A DNA stretch of 64,000 nt from Vandiemenella viatica (GCA_031002005.1 CM061921.1:122418597-122482596), one strand, 5' to 3'. Positions 1-11,945 are shown, numbered from the stretch's first letter. Numbers and translations are program-made. Notes: generated from the sequence alone by a model not told the origin.

Positions 1-1560
1 CCAATATGGTTGCATACTAATCTCTCCTTTAATTTACATACCACTGATGTCAAACTAATTGGACTGTAGTTTTCAACCCCGTTTTTCACCCCTCCTTTAT
101 GGACCGATACTACTATCGCACTTTTCCAGTCATCTGGTAAACAACAAGTATCCAGACTCATTTTAAATAATGTTTCATGGTAAGTTAAAGTGTTCTTTCC
201 TACTATCTTTAAGACATCTGTAGTAATATTATCAACACCAGCCCCTTTATGATTTTAAAGTTTCCTTAGTTCCTTCATGATATCTTCATATTTAATTTCA
301 AATTTTCTAATCTGCTCCTCTCCAACTGTGCGAATATGCTCGTTTCCAGATATAACCCCTGAATTATTGTCCCTAACGGACTCACTGAACCAGTTACTCA
401 ATAACTCCGCCTTTTTCAAATCCTCAGTTACTTCTTCTCCACCCTTATCTATAATTGTCTCAATACTCTCTGTTCCCCTTAGTTTACAGATAGAACTATA
501 GAAATTTCTAGATGTATCAGACAGAGGTCCTCCTGAACCAATAATATTCTTCATACACTCATCCTTAGCCAGTTTCTTTGTTAGTTGTTTCATGACTTCC
601 TTACTGCATTGCTGTTTCTTGACTCTGTTATATTCTCGTCTCACCAATCTCTTTAACCTCCTCACCTCCCTGTTCTAATATGAAGGTTCTGTACTTATCT
701 TTATTCTCTGTTTTGGAATAAACATTTCTTCACCCTTTCTTATCATTTCTTTGAACTCTTCCCACTTTGTCTCCACTGAACTTATGCCATTCTTCCATTA
801 AATAGAATTAACCCTGAAATATCTTTTCTGTTCCAAGATTTGTGCCTTTTTATAATTGTATCTATTTCCCCCCCTCAATTCTGGCCACTGGTTTACTGGA
901 TCCCCTTATATCCATCAGATCTATATTATGCTCACTTATTCCTTCGGTTACCATCCGGCTTTGTTAGGAAAATATCCAGTATGTTTTATCCCCTCGTTTT
1001 CTGCTCGACCACCTGTGTAAAGCCTCCTTCCCTTACTAAGGTATTTGCAAATCTTTGTTCCTTAGTGTTATTAATCTTATTTCCTACCCAGTCGACACCT
1101 GGTAGGTTCAAATCCCCACTAATGATGACCATTGTATGCTCACTTCTGAACTCTGAATATGAATTTAGTTTCTCCGCAAGAGCCTCATTTTTATCATTCA
1201 TTTTTCCACTGTGGTAAGTATCCAACACCCTGACTTTTTCTTTTTTATTTCCCCAGAGTTCTACCCCATGTAATTCATGGTCATGATCTCTAAACACCAG
1301 TGAACTATAGTAGTCTTTGCTAACCAGTGTGAATACCCTTACCCCAGATACTCCTCTGTCTCTGTGGTACACTCTGTAGCCATCGGGAAAAACCTCACTG
1401 TCTACTCCTTCTTTAACCAGGACTCTACCCCTATTAATACTTGAAGTTCATGTATCTCAATTAGGTTCCGAATTCCATGACTTTATTCATTATGCTACTA
1501 CAATTTACCAGTAACACTCTTATCACTGGTTTTGTGATATTTTCAGCACTAACATTTACC
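1..1560 (-). pseudogene. CR1/L2-like LINE ORF2 remnant: APE endonuclease plus start of reverse transcriptase
   Basis: Decayed second ORF of a non-LTR retrotransposon, cut by the left window edge. Reading on the minus strand, 1372-986 holds an APE-type endonuclease piece with the motif SGDLNLPGVDW. 665-255 is the basic linker. 250-1 starts the RT with CLPDDWKSAIVVSVHKGG followed by ENYSPISLTS (family form NYRPISL). Linker and RT are in one frame, separated only by a TAA at about 252-254. Endonuclease and linker are in different frames, so the copy is frameshifted. The catalytic RT aspartates lie off the window. The family normally nicks DNA and primes reverse transcription at the target. The same family recurs at 24.9-29.9 kb. 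The clade name (CR1/L2 group of the Jockey superfamily) is my judgement from motifs. Confidence 0.8.
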
Positions 1561-1672
1561 TTCCAAAATCTGCCCCAGCAACCTCTGATATTTTTTCAAA
1601 AGCTTTTTATAACTATGGATCTATACTCAGTATTCCTATGATTTTCTATTTTTACCCCCTCACCAGCAGCCA

Positions 1673-2235
1673 TTAATCTAAAAAAGGCACAGTCCCAACC
1701 CCGCCACCACTGGAAGTGGGCTCCCTCACAGCCCTAGCCAACAACGCAGAAAGTATTACCTTGTCCTTCCTATTTAGGTGTAGGCCATGTCTAGTGAAAC
1801 TCCATCTACCAATGGTCTCCACAGGCACCACCCCCATGACAGAACTAATTCTTTTCCCAAGCAGTTCCTCTCTTTCCACATTTACCCTCCTCACAGTGTG
1901 GTTCAATTGCGGCTGGTCATAGTGACTTAGGACTTGCATGAGCTCCACCCTAGTGTGCTGTGCCTCCTTCAACACTTTCTTCAGGTCACTCTATACTATA
2001 ATTAGCATTTCTGTCGATACTGTTCCCCGTATCTCCCTCTATCAGTACCCTATCCTTCTTGGTGAAACCCCTAAGCAGTGAACCTATATCCTTCATTACC
2101 TGACCTAAAGTTGCACTAGGTTTGAAAAAACTTGTGACCTGGTAACCTTAGCCCAGCTGATCCTACAAGAGAGGGCCTACACCTCTCCCGTGGCTACTAC
2201 CTAGCAGCAGAACCCTTTTCTTCCTATTTTTCCCT
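1673..2235 (-). pseudogene. LINE ORF1 remnant with SGNH (GDSL-like) hydrolase domain
   Basis: Upstream ORF of the LINE at 1-1560, same strand. Translation across frame breaks gives RVLLLGSSHGRG near 2205-2180 (block I of SGNH hydrolases, nucleophile serine) and SFTRHGLHLNRKDK near 1800-1760 (the terminal block with the catalytic histidine). Some CR1-like elements are known to carry an esterase domain in ORF1, probably acting in the ribonucleoprotein or at membranes; the substrate is unknown. The longest open piece is 1975-1673 (100 aa), with stops upstream. The block-I half matches the fragment at 21.76-22.06 kb closely enough to call them one family. Not functional as it stands. Confidence 0.7.
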
Positions 2236-2299
2236 TATACGCCCCTATTCCTAAGGGCCTGCTGCACCTTACCTAAAACGCTCGTCGTGTTTCTGTACG

Positions 2300-4689
2300 A
2301 TAAATAACATTACATGTGATTCTTCGATTTATAAATATAATATTTGCTATTTAAGACACTAGTAACTACATTTTTATGAAAGAAATTGGATAACAGTAAT
2401 GGCATTCTAAATTATTTGTTTTTATTCGCAATAATCAATCAATTTGAAACTTCAGCTTTAATCTGGCCAGTTTTTATTAATATCTGATAATTGCTTGGCT
2501 ACAAATGTCTTTTATTTCAAAGGTTGCCCCTCCCACCTTGTAGGTTCAGCTAATTGCTGTACGTGACAATGTCTGACACTTCGAGTAATCCATAAATGTC
2601 GCAGAAATTTTCATCATCATGACTTGGCTGTCAGGATAAGTAAACTGATGCTACACAATCAATAACCACCATATTCTGTACCAAAGTCGTGGGTTAAATC
2701 CCAAACCTCACAGAGTTAGGACATACGACACTGCTTAATGGGCCTCATCGTGTTTCACGGTCTTCCTTCGTTTATATTTCACTCGTTCACCAGGCAAAAA
2801 ACACATTAATATTTACAGGGGAAACCTCCGCAGCTAAGACAATGTCATCCTGATCAACGTCATCATCTTTTTAAAAGCGTTATTCATTGAAAAATCTGAA
2901 CCAAAGTGACGAAAATGAATGTGAAATTTATAGAAATACAAATAATCACATCGAACGGCATGCTGTGTAGTATATGCAATAAAAACAAACAGAAATATTC
3001 ATTAAATCTTCGAAATTAAAATTTCGAAATATAATTTAAATTTTCTGAACCGTATCCAATGAAGAAATTAAAAATTACAAAGACTTGAATTGATTTCTCT
3101 GCGTGTTGTATAAACACAGGTTGGAGTGCCAAAAACAGGGAAGAAAGATATTGAATGCCCCTAAATTTTTTAAATAATATTAAACTTTTATATTTCAGCG
3201 AAACTTTAAAAAAAATTCTAAAACATAAAAGCGAGGTAATTGTATTCAGTAGATGTGAGAATCTCTGAGATATAAGCGGTGATCATTAACACAGAAACTC
3301 GCAGCGAGGTTCTGTTTGTCGTTTGTTAGCGTGTGCACAAGTGCGCCTCATAATTAGGCCGCCAACAAAGAGCAACAACACAAAATTGGACTTATTACGA
3401 TGAATATGCCAGCCTAAACATCAAGTTTTAACGAGATACAGCGTCGAAATATTGAACCACCTGTTCGCTACCAGAAGCCCAATTAAGAATTTTACTAATG
3501 ATAGCCACTGAGCTAAATGAATACGTCGTTGAGTAATTAGACCGGAAAATAAGTGTCGGGCATTTCCTGATTGACGTTGAGCTCTGATACGCTAATTCCT
3601 GACTTTCATAGGAAACAGTACACCCAGGAACAAGGCTACCACGCGCCTCTGCAGATTAGATATGAAAAGAAATACAATTAAAAATAAGCAGAGTTCATTA
3701 TTCGTTTTGTCAAATTGTCTTTAAAATAGTTTATACGAATCAAACTAAAAAAGGAATCAGTTGAATAAATTACAGTTGGTCTGAGAAATTTTTTAAAAAA
3801 AGACAGATTTTTTAACGAATTATCATAAAATTCTCTTACTGGATGACACGAAAAATCTGCAGTACGAATTTTTTTAAATTATTTTGTTTATGGTAGAAAA
3901 CCAGAAACTCATGACAGATCACTGTAAGATTCGTATAAAGTATAGGAGGCCACATATCAATGCAAATTTTTAGAAATAGATTTTTGGGTCAGCAGTTTTG
4001 AAATAATAGGAAGAGATCATTTTTATACGGTTTCCTATCGCAAAGTTTGTACAGCACGTGGGCTAGTAAAAAAAATTAACATTTTAAGTGTTGTTGAATT
4101 TCCAGCTATTATTTCATACCTCTAAGATTACCTAAAGATAATTTTTTAATCAACCCTGTCACTAAGCCTTCATTAATTTTTTTGTTAATTTTTGTATAAT
4201 AATTGTGTTACTGCAAGAACTGAAGTATTTTCGAAGTAAAATTTTTGGTTATTTATGATGTTCTGACAGACGGAGAAATGAGTAAATTCTTAAGAGTTCT
4301 GTCTACCTTTAAGACGGTACGAAATCCTCCGCAATTAATCAAAAGAATAAAATAATAAAAAAATCCTACGGATTCCAGAATTAAGCAACTGAGAAGAGAC
4401 TACCGCTAGCGAAGAGCGAAGGAACTGTTTCAAGGATAATAAGTAACTGCGGCAACATTTTTCTGCTTTAATGATGTTTCATGAGAGATATTGCTCAGAC
4501 GTCCTACGATGTACTGTATTTTGTTAGATGAGGTGCCTTCAAACTATTTCGGGGAAGCGGAACAGTATCTTGCATAACTCTTAAGAATTAGAATCATTAA
4601 TATAACTTAATTAAAAGTGATTTAATCTTACTTCCAAAACGAACCACGTTGAATAGTAATTCACATAATTATTTCGTTTAGCTGCTAGT
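2300..4689. other. AT-rich intergenic stretch without recognisable genes
   Basis: No ORF with recognisable motifs on either strand. At about 2640-2780 a possible old tRNA-derived SINE shows GGTTAAATCCC, which could be a decayed B box (low confidence). The rest is AT-rich single-copy-looking DNA. Confidence 0.5.
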
Positions 4690-4691
4690 TA

Positions 4692-5403
4692 GGGGAAGGC
4701 CGGGCAAAATGGCCAGCCTAAGATTTGACAATGTTTTAAGGTAATTTAAACCTAAAGGCATCAAACTCAGGTACTATCCTAGTACATAACAGATTTTTTT
4801 TACTTAGAACCAAAAATAACGATTTTATTTTTTTAAAAAAAAAGTACCAATTAGCTTCAAAATCAGAAATAAATTTTCAAAACAATGTAGGCTACTTCAT
4901 TTAAAAAAAGTAATGTAACTTGTAAATAATAGAAATTATAACGGGAAAAAGGCACTTTTATTGCAATTTTTACAAACGAAGGAATAGCAGTTTTGTTCAA
5001 TGCCATCACAGAGTTCGTGAGCAACACATTTCGCACTAGATCCATCGTTCTTGTGATCTTCAACTGCAGTACAGGCACTATGTGTGTTCTTGATCGTCTT
5101 CATCAAATAACAGTTTGTGCGGGTTAGATTTCTTGCGGTTGGTAGTTTTGTATCTACATTGGCTAATAATGCAAAGAAACAATCATGATCACCAAATCAG
5201 GAACTTACAGCAAAAACATTACTCTTGCAAAAGGATTCGTCCAGAAGTGGTTAGTAACATGATTTCTTGGTAATAAATTCATAAAAAGATGACTTACCAA
5301 ACATCAGGCTCATCAAAATATTCTAATAACGATGGCATCATTCATCGGCTCAAAAAAAAAAAAAAAAAAAAAGAAACCATGTACACTTTGCCCAGCTCTC
5401 CCC
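4692..5403. mobile_element. 712-bp TA-flanked inverted-repeat element (MITE or pogo/Tc1-type remnant)
   Basis: Left end GGGGAAGGCCGGGCAAAATG and right end (reverse complement) GGGGAGAGCTGGGCAAAGTG form imperfect terminal inverted repeats. Both are flanked by TA (4690-4691, 5404-5405), the usual Tc1/mariner/pogo duplication. Inside, the minus strand near 5060-4930 encodes a cysteine cluster (C-x6-C, C-x4-C, then C-x2-C) in a short frame, perhaps the tail of a pogo-like transposase. A 21-base A run lies at about 5352-5372. The superfamily rests only on the TA duplication. Confidence 0.55.
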
Positions 5404-5554
5404 TACGTAATTTGATAGACTATCTCACACTAGGGTTGTAACTAGCGTTGCCAGGTGTCCCGATTTGCGCTGGATGTCTCGATTTTCAGGGGTCTGGGGA
5501 CGCGTCGCGATTTATCATCGATCGGGACGCCAAATGTCCCGATTTTTTAACTAA

Positions 5555-6147
5555 GTGATAAAAACCCAACACTTGTCGCAAAAAATGAAATCGCTTGTCC
5601 ACTTAAGACGCATCGCACCCAACCAACAGTGTTATTCACTGCTTATGCTTCAACTGATCCCACTAACCTGCACATTGAGCATGTTTCATGGTGGCAAAAA
5701 TGACAAAGGAAAACACCAGAAATGTAATGAAAACAAGAAAAAAAGAAGGGAGTGTCAGTTTAATAAAATTGCTGAAAATATTTTTAACAACGATCACATA
5801 AGTACCCAAGAATCAGGAAGAAGTGATAGCTGCTTAAGTTACAAAAGACATATCACTCGGTTAAGCACACCCTGTCATTCAGTTAATTCGGTTGTGAATA
5901 AAAATTCGATCGTACTTTGCATAAAGATTCTAAAATTGCTGAGAAATTGTCACTTGAAAGAAAAAAGGCTATTGGGATTGCACATACGCATAACTGTTTA
6001 GGCTCGGCATCTACTCATGAAGTGATTGAAACTATTCAAAATTATACATTTCATATTGTTGCTACTGACGCCTCCAATCACGGTAGTACATATATTTTTC
6101 GGCTGAAGGTAAGATTTTACAGCCAAACCAAAAATTCAAAAACTTGA
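5555..6147 (+). pseudogene. hAT-type transposase fragment
   Basis: Two overlapping frames (5555-6001 and 5917-6147) together resemble a BED/hAT-like transposase family that is widespread in arthropods. The second frame has DSKIAEKLSLERKKAIGIAH followed by a TDASNHGS block; in intact relatives the corresponding blocks are DS.IA..L..GR.KA and STDASN.G, the latter near the first catalytic aspartate. Only the region before the RNase H-like core is readable; the core and the C-terminal dimerisation domain are missing. The frame change between the two pieces makes this a pseudogene. The enclosing hAT ends support the assignment. Confidence 0.6.
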
Positions 6148-7190
6148 GTGTTATGAAGGCACAAATGAAGCTTCATCACCCACATATAAAAATTTAATGA
6201 CACGACTGAAGACGCCCAGTAATGACAGTAAACATCTTACTTAGGTACTAAGCAGACAACGCTGATGTTACCGATCTATGTACCGCAATTCATTTTTTTC
6301 CAGTTACTGCACCATAGTAGTAATCAAATTATATCAGTGGTATGTCCTGCACACATTTTGCATAAAATTGTAAAATATGCTCTGTGTATGAGTAAATCGT
6401 GTAGTAGATTGAGGGATTTTAGCAATAAATTATAGTAACTTTCACTTGGAATAATTTTTTCAAGCTTACAATCATGTAACTTAATTCCACTCAACGCAGC
6501 AGAGCTTAAGGTTAAGCAGACTTTCTTCCCGTCGGAAAGAAGCTCCCTACTATAGTAACTCTAAAGCACATTGTAAAGTATCCTAAGCCAATGGTAATAG
6601 TTCCACGTGACTTCCCCACCACTTTTCTCAGCCCGAGAGCGCAGTCTGTAGCAGACTCTCTGAGAAGTCTTTTTCCATCCTCATGACTAACCACATCATC
6701 AGTCAACATGCAGAATTTTATAGGTAAAGACTAATGCATAATCTGCCCTTCTGGTTGCTTAGGAAGGATATTCCGAATGACAAGATTTTATTAGTGAGGA
6801 TTTCAATTTTATGACAGCTATTTTTACGCAGTATTTTCAGTCATTTCCTATGTTTGTTCATGTACTTATATTCGCTGAATTTATTAATGTCACTCTATTC
6901 ATTCAACTACATTTTTTAATTGTTGTCACTTATTACCTGCTCATTACTAGCAATAAGTAATAGTAGGAACGCAATATCTCTGATCACATGATCACATATC
7001 TTTGGTAAAACGAACTGAGGAGTGATTGATCGCAGACAAACCAATTTCTGTTCACCGCTTGGGACACTACTATCGTCCTGAAACATTATAGGAATTTCTC
7101 ATACTATGCCAAATGAGCTGAAGCTTTAAAACACTTTTATGAGACGTTTGGATCTGAATATTTGCTTTTATGCCATCAATACCGGTTTTA

Positions 7191-7547
7191 AACACGAGCG
7201 TCTGTGGGTACACTCGATGCCGTGCACAAATCTCAATACTACCCCGGCAAGCGGAAGTGACGTCGCAATGACGATACGTGTATACAGCATCGAGTGTACC
7301 CACAGACGATCTTATAATTATCGGTACAGAGTTTGCATCAACCTAAACAGTTTTGTTTTGTTGTAGAGGTTATGCTAAGGTTGAAGTGCAGCCTGGAACG
7401 AGAGAAAAATCTCCAAAACTGAAATCTTTTACGTTTCGCGCATCTCATTCTCACATTCACGTCTCGTAATTTTGACGTCACCTCCGCATGCTGGGTAGTG
7501 GGGAGGTTTGTGCACGGCATCGAGTGTACCCACAGACGCTCGTGTTT
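7191..7547. repeat. Foldback element with 74-bp arms and a third internal motif copy
   Basis: Left arm 7191-7264 and right arm 7474-7547 are inverted copies; the outer 40 bp are almost identical. The core motif CGTCTGTGGGTACACTCGAT occurs in the left arm, inverted in the right arm, and inverted once more at 7287-7308 between the arms. No transposase is present, and no clear target duplication was found. It lies inside the hAT element and so arrived later. Confidence 0.75.
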
Positions 7548-8353
7548 CAAGCGCGGCAGCTGAAACGAAACTACATCACGTTAGTATAATTTGGTCTAAG
7601 AGCTCGAATAATCACTCGAGCATGTCAAAGCAGTTAAAACTAGTTTCACTTTGTTTTATAGCGAATTTTATAATTATGTTATAAAAAAAACTATGATAAA
7701 AGCAATGATATCTAACACAAAAAACTATTTTTAGTAATGAAATAAATACTTTAGTCAACAAGTCTCACTATTACTATAATATATAGCAAGATCTGTAAGT
7801 TTCTATCATTTTATAGATAAATACCATTTGAAATTACCCTTTTCTTCCATAAATAATCATTAATCATATAAAACCCCATTTTTTGGAATTGTCCCGATTT
7901 GTAACCCCGATACCCGATTTTTTTTTTGATCTTCCGTCAAGAATTTTAATAACCTGGACCTGGAAACACTAGTTGTAACGGATGTCATCTTTGCGGGTGC
8001 GGACGTTCAGTGCTTGACATCCGCATATGTTGATGTTTTGCGGAAACGGAATTGGATGTGGAAAAATAAATTTATAACTATTTAGATATTATTTTAATCA
8101 AAAATAAATTTAACATCAAATCTTTTTTCATAAGTATATTCTATTTCCATATAATACTGCCATATTGATTTATTTTTACCTCATCTTTCAACAACAAAAA
8201 ATGTGGGATGATTTCACAGGCGAATTAAATTATTTACATAACTACGCCCGATTCTAAAAACCTGTCTTTCTCATATGAACTTTGTGGAGTTCGTGGCTGG
8301 ACTAATTCAAGCGTCAAGCACAAGGCCACGCAACAGCGCATCTCCGTGCTCGC

Positions 8354-8584
8354 TTTTTTTTGGTCTTATAACTATATGCCTCGTTGACGCCGAGGTCATT
8401 AGAGGCGTGGAAAGTTCGGGTCTAGGAACGGGGAGGAATTCACCGTGGTCTTTTAAAGGAAGCATTCACCTGGAGTGATTTGGGGAACCCATGGAAAACC
8501 CAGATCTGGATTCCAGGACGGAGATTCGAACCGGCGTGTTCCCGAATGCGAGGCCAGGCCGATACCACCTACCCGTCACTCAGT
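8354..8584 (-). mobile_element. tRNA-derived SINE (family A) with 11-bp target duplication
   Basis: The minus strand carries a Pol III-type head with a B-box-like GGTTCGAATC, then the family body (TGGGTTTTCCATGG, CCAAATCACTCCAGG) and ends in a T run on the plus strand at 8354. TCCGTGCTCGC flanks it at 8343-8353 and 8585-8595. This is the same family as 10404, 15525, 17937, 20203, 29472 and 59924. Confidence 0.9.
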
Positions 8585-8951
8585 TCCGTGCTCGCCACCA
8601 ACCTTCCTACCGCTGTAGTGACGCATTAACTTTACATCTTGTAGGACCTACGAGATCCGATTTTCGATAAAAGAAGTGTTGATGGCTTGTGAAAGCAGTT
8701 ACAGAAATATATTAGGAGGTGTTGGATGTAGTTGGACATCCAGGAAACCAAAATGGGTCTCTGCTGTCAAACAAGCTTTAGATATTGGAGGAAAGATCCT
8801 ACGAGTGTGCGATAAGGACACATGGTGTGCCGCGAGAAAGTACGAGTGAAATGGATTGCTTGGAACAACTAGAGTAGCGTGAATGGATGAGCGCATCCTA
8901 CGGTAGTTCTTCATGGATGTCCTATAAGTTGGACCGTGAATTGGCTCTTTA

Positions 8952-9913
8952 AGGCTGGGCCACACTAGACCGCACCGAGCCCGCACCGTCACCGCACCGA
9001 CACTCAGATGGGTGACGGCTCGCCGCACTGGTCCGTAGCTCGTCCGTGTAACGGACGGGTTCCTATTCTGTCTTCAGTTTCCTTTAACGTATACACATGG
9101 TTGTTTCAAGTATCCCATCGCAGTTTTGAGATCACTGTAATTTATTGAAAGAATCTCGTGTATATCAACATAGTCACAATGAAATGTCAAGCGTCACTCC
9201 ACATTTCACCTCCTTGTTATGGGTGAGGTTCCTTTCAATTTACTAAAAAATTTTTAACAAAAAATAATAAGATTATTATACATTTTAATTTAAATACAGA
9301 CCGCAAAGATTCTGTAAAATAATAATAATTTCATGTGATCTAAAAATCCCAGTCACAGAGTTTCTTATCAGCCGCGCAGTACAACTCTATCGTGTCACCC
9401 ATTTTTAAAACGAGACCTACAGTTCTCTTATGCGATTGAATATATATTTTTCAGTACTTCTAAATTCAGAATTTTGCGGTGTATGATTCGGGAATGGAAG
9501 GTCCCCGCTTCAAAAGGCGGGTTGCGGAAGCAATTTTTACAGATCTTAATATCGACCTCCACCTATGGCAAAGCTGTGATTTGTTAAATTGAACATGCAA
9601 GGACTCCACCTACATTTTTGGAACATCTGATGAACATAAGTAAGGCTGAAAAAAGGACACTTTTCTAAAGCAATCAGAAACGCTAAAACAATTTAGTCGT
9701 AAAGGATTAGAAAGTGCTGAACTATTTGTATACGCTTCTCCATATCAACCAGCGCAACACCGGCCCGCACCGTCAAGAAGAAAACCAAACTAATGACGGC
9801 CGACACTTGGTGCGGTGTCGTTTGAACTCATTTCAATCGAGTGAGCGACAACAGTAAGAAAGGTGTCGGTTGGTGACAGTGCGGGCTCGGTGCGGTCTAT
9901 TGTGGCCCGACCT
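8952..9913. mobile_element. Harbinger-like MITE, copy 1 (962 bp, TTA duplication)
   Basis: About 50-bp terminal inverted repeats: left AGGCTGGGCCACACTAGACC, right (reverse complement) AGGTCGGGCCACAATAGACC, continuing into GCACCG-rich sequence. TTA flanks both sides (8949-8951, 9914-9916); a 3-bp TNA duplication is typical of PIF/Harbinger. No transposase is visible, so it would depend on one supplied in trans. A tRNA-like box (GGTCCCCGCTTCAAAAGGC) lies near 9500 and is shared with copy 2 at 12698-14161. Confidence 0.75.
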
Positions 9914-10403
9914 TTACTTTACATGCAAGTTCAAACTTATAAATTCGTCGCTTAGGTAATAACACCGTTTTTTTCGTTGTTACTTTTATTGCAAGATCGT
10001 CAGAAAAACCACCACTTTTTTGCTAGCTAAGCGTCGGTGGGCAGAATCTCCAATAAAAAGAAAATAATAATATCCATTGCAAAGTAAACAAAACATCCGC
10101 ACTAAAAACTGCGGATGCGAAAGTGGGTGTAGGATTCCACGCGAAAGTTCCGCACTTGCGGATGCGGATAACCGTTACATCACTATCTCAAACACTATCA
10201 CTTCAACTTATAGTGGTAGCATCAGCGACAAATCTGTGTTAAAATTTGAGCTTACTTTACCAACATTTTGTTAAATTATCATATTGTATAATTTGCTGAC
10301 TATTTTTATTTACTATCTGGTCATTTCTTCTTTTCTCAAAAAGCGTGATACGTTTAGCGTCATCTTCCAAAATTGTACATGTTTTATAGTAATAGGTGGC
10401 TGC

Positions 10404-10624
10404 TTTTTTTTTTCTTTTGCTTGTGGCTTTACACCTCGTCTACTTAGAGGTCAGTAGAGACGGGAGAGGACTTAGAGCAAGGAACGGGAAGGAATTCGAC
10501 AATGGTCTTTTGAAGGTAGCATTCCGGCATTCACCTGAGGTGATCTGGGGAACCCATGGAAAACCCAAATCTGGATGCCAGAACGGGGATTCGAAGCCGC
10601 GTCCTCCCGAATGCGAACGGTAGT
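10404..10624 (-). mobile_element. tRNA-derived SINE (family A), 5'-truncated, 9-bp target duplication
   Basis: Body identical in layout to the other family A copies, with B box GGCTTCGAATCCCCGT on the minus strand. GGTGGCTGC flanks it at 10395-10403 and 10625-10633. The tRNA head upstream of the anticodon-arm region is missing. Confidence 0.88.
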
Positions 10625-10633
10625 GGTGGCTGC

Positions 10634-11270
10634 AGTGTGGATGTATGTATGGAAGAAACCGTAAGTGCGTGTGTTTAAAGCTATTTTTATTATACTTGTA
10701 TAAGTGAAATTGTGTTTTTGTGTTAATCCGGTAATATTGTGCATTTATCAGTTTGAATAAAGTTTTGTTTGTTAGATTTATGTCGTCGTTTAGTATTTGT
10801 TTATCATTGGTTATTGGTTTCGGTATGTGACAATTTTCTTGTACAGTGACAGGAAGCGTTGGTTGTAATGGTTTTCATGTCTGTGCTGATGGTTGTTGGT
10901 AGACGATTTTTTAGATGTTCGACGGATGTGGAATGGTTAATTTATTTCTCTGCGCCCAATTGTTATCTGAATCTGATTTGGAACCGTCTTTGTATGTATC
11001 AAATTTCATAAAGTTGCAGTAGATTGTGTATTGTTTTGATTGTGTGTTCGAAGTACAGGTCTGATGTTTTGCTTTTTTTTAAATATTTTAGTGATTACGT
11101 GCTAGTATTTGTTGAAGTGTGTAATTGACTACCATTTATTCTTATTTCTACGTCATTAGTGGTCTGTGTGTTTTTATTGATGTGTTTGTGAGTTCTGGGT
11201 TACTGCAATGTGGTTCAGCTATCTTTCATTGGTTTGGCTTCTGATTTATTTAATTATTGTTATTATAATT
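10634..11270. other. Intergenic stretch, nothing recognised
   Basis: T/G-rich single-copy-looking DNA with no ORF above background and no repeat I could match elsewhere in the window. Confidence 0.5.
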
Positions 11271-11272
11271 GA

Positions 11273-11600
11273 TTAATGGTGAAGGAGGTCATACCCCGGT
11301 TGCAGTTTCCTTAACTTCATCTGAAGTACATTGTTCTTCACCTCTTTAGTTAACTTGTTCCAGTCCCTAGATCCCTTACCCACGAATGAAAACATTCCTA
11401 CAACCTTATGCCTGCTATTTTATTATGGTACTCTATTGCTTTCAATATGCTGTTTCATAATCTTTCTTAAACATTTACCCACGCCTAATTACCAGTGTTT
11501 GCGTTTTACATGTCCACAATCCTCTTAACCCGTCTTGTTTTCTCCAATAACTCCCAATCAAACGATTGTGTGGCTTCAGTAACTTTACAAGCTACCGAAC
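11273..11600 (-). pseudogene. LINE reverse-transcriptase C-terminal fragment
   Basis: The minus-strand translation across frame breaks gives SFDWELLEKTRR, then an AWVNV..ERL block, then MFSFVGKGSRDWNKLTKEVK. This is the familiar C-terminal tail of CR1/Jockey-superfamily RT proteins (family pattern: LDW..L..RR..., TGE.AW..I..RL, F.F..R...DWN.LP). At least two stops interrupt it and the catalytic domain is absent. Isolated fragment, no flanking duplication seen. Confidence 0.6.
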
Positions 11601-11764
11601 CATCTAACAACAATGTAAGTATGTAGTATGATGAAAAATTATTACAAAACAGTTGCATTGGAATTATTTATTCATGGTTTAATATTGACTGAGCAACTGA
11701 GGAAAGATTGGCTATCAAAAACATTGTAGGATATACAACGTCACCTGTTACACAGACCTCCTTA

Positions 11765-11945
11765 CCGAATATGTTGCCCGTTCGGTGAAGCTCTGGACTC
11801 CCATTCTGGAGGACGTGTGTTCGAATCTCTGCCCAGTCTTTCCGATTTCGATTTTCAAAGGTTTGCGGAAATCATTCTAAGTGAATGCCGAATTCCTTCC
11901 CGTTCCTTTCCCACATTTAATGACCTCGACGTAGCGTAAAGCAAT
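11765..11945 (+). mobile_element. tRNA-derived SINE (family A), diverged copy
   Basis: Plus-strand copy with B box TGTTCGAATCTCTGCC at about 11818-11833 and the family tail CCGAATTCCTTCCCGTTCC, then TGACCTCGACGTAGCG. The middle is shortened and diverged. No clear target duplication. Confidence 0.7.

Larger units (their letters stand above)
5443..7971 (+). mobile_element. hAT DNA transposon with perfect 8-bp target duplication
   Basis: The ends TAGCGTTGCCAGGT (left) and TAGTGTTTCCAGGT (right, reverse complement) match the usual hAT terminus. The flanking 8-mers GTTGTAAC at 5435-5442 and 7972-7979 are identical, the diagnostic hAT duplication length. Both ends carry repeated TGTCCCGATTT-type motifs just inside the termini. 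The element holds a decayed transposase piece (5555-6147) and a later foldback insertion (7191-7547). About 1 kb between 6150 and 7190 shows no coding motif. Confidence 0.85.
7976..10182. mobile_element. Possible second hAT-like non-autonomous element abutting the first
   Basis: Left sequence GTAACGGATGTCATCTTTGC and right end (reverse complement) GTAACGGTTATCCGCATCCG are related, and both ends are packed with CCGCA/TGCGGA subterminal motifs, as in many hAT non-autonomous elements. The left boundary is ambiguous because its GTAAC overlaps the target duplication of the preceding hAT. It encloses a SINE (8354-8584) and a Harbinger-like MITE (8952-9913). The remaining internal sequence (8041-8340, 8596-8948, 9917-10080) has no recognisable gene. 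Confidence 0.35.

Noticed and set aside
7139..7550. Overlapping small ORFs in the foldback as genes
   Set aside because: They are translations of the inverted repeat arms (the same peptide appears in each arm) and have no independent support.
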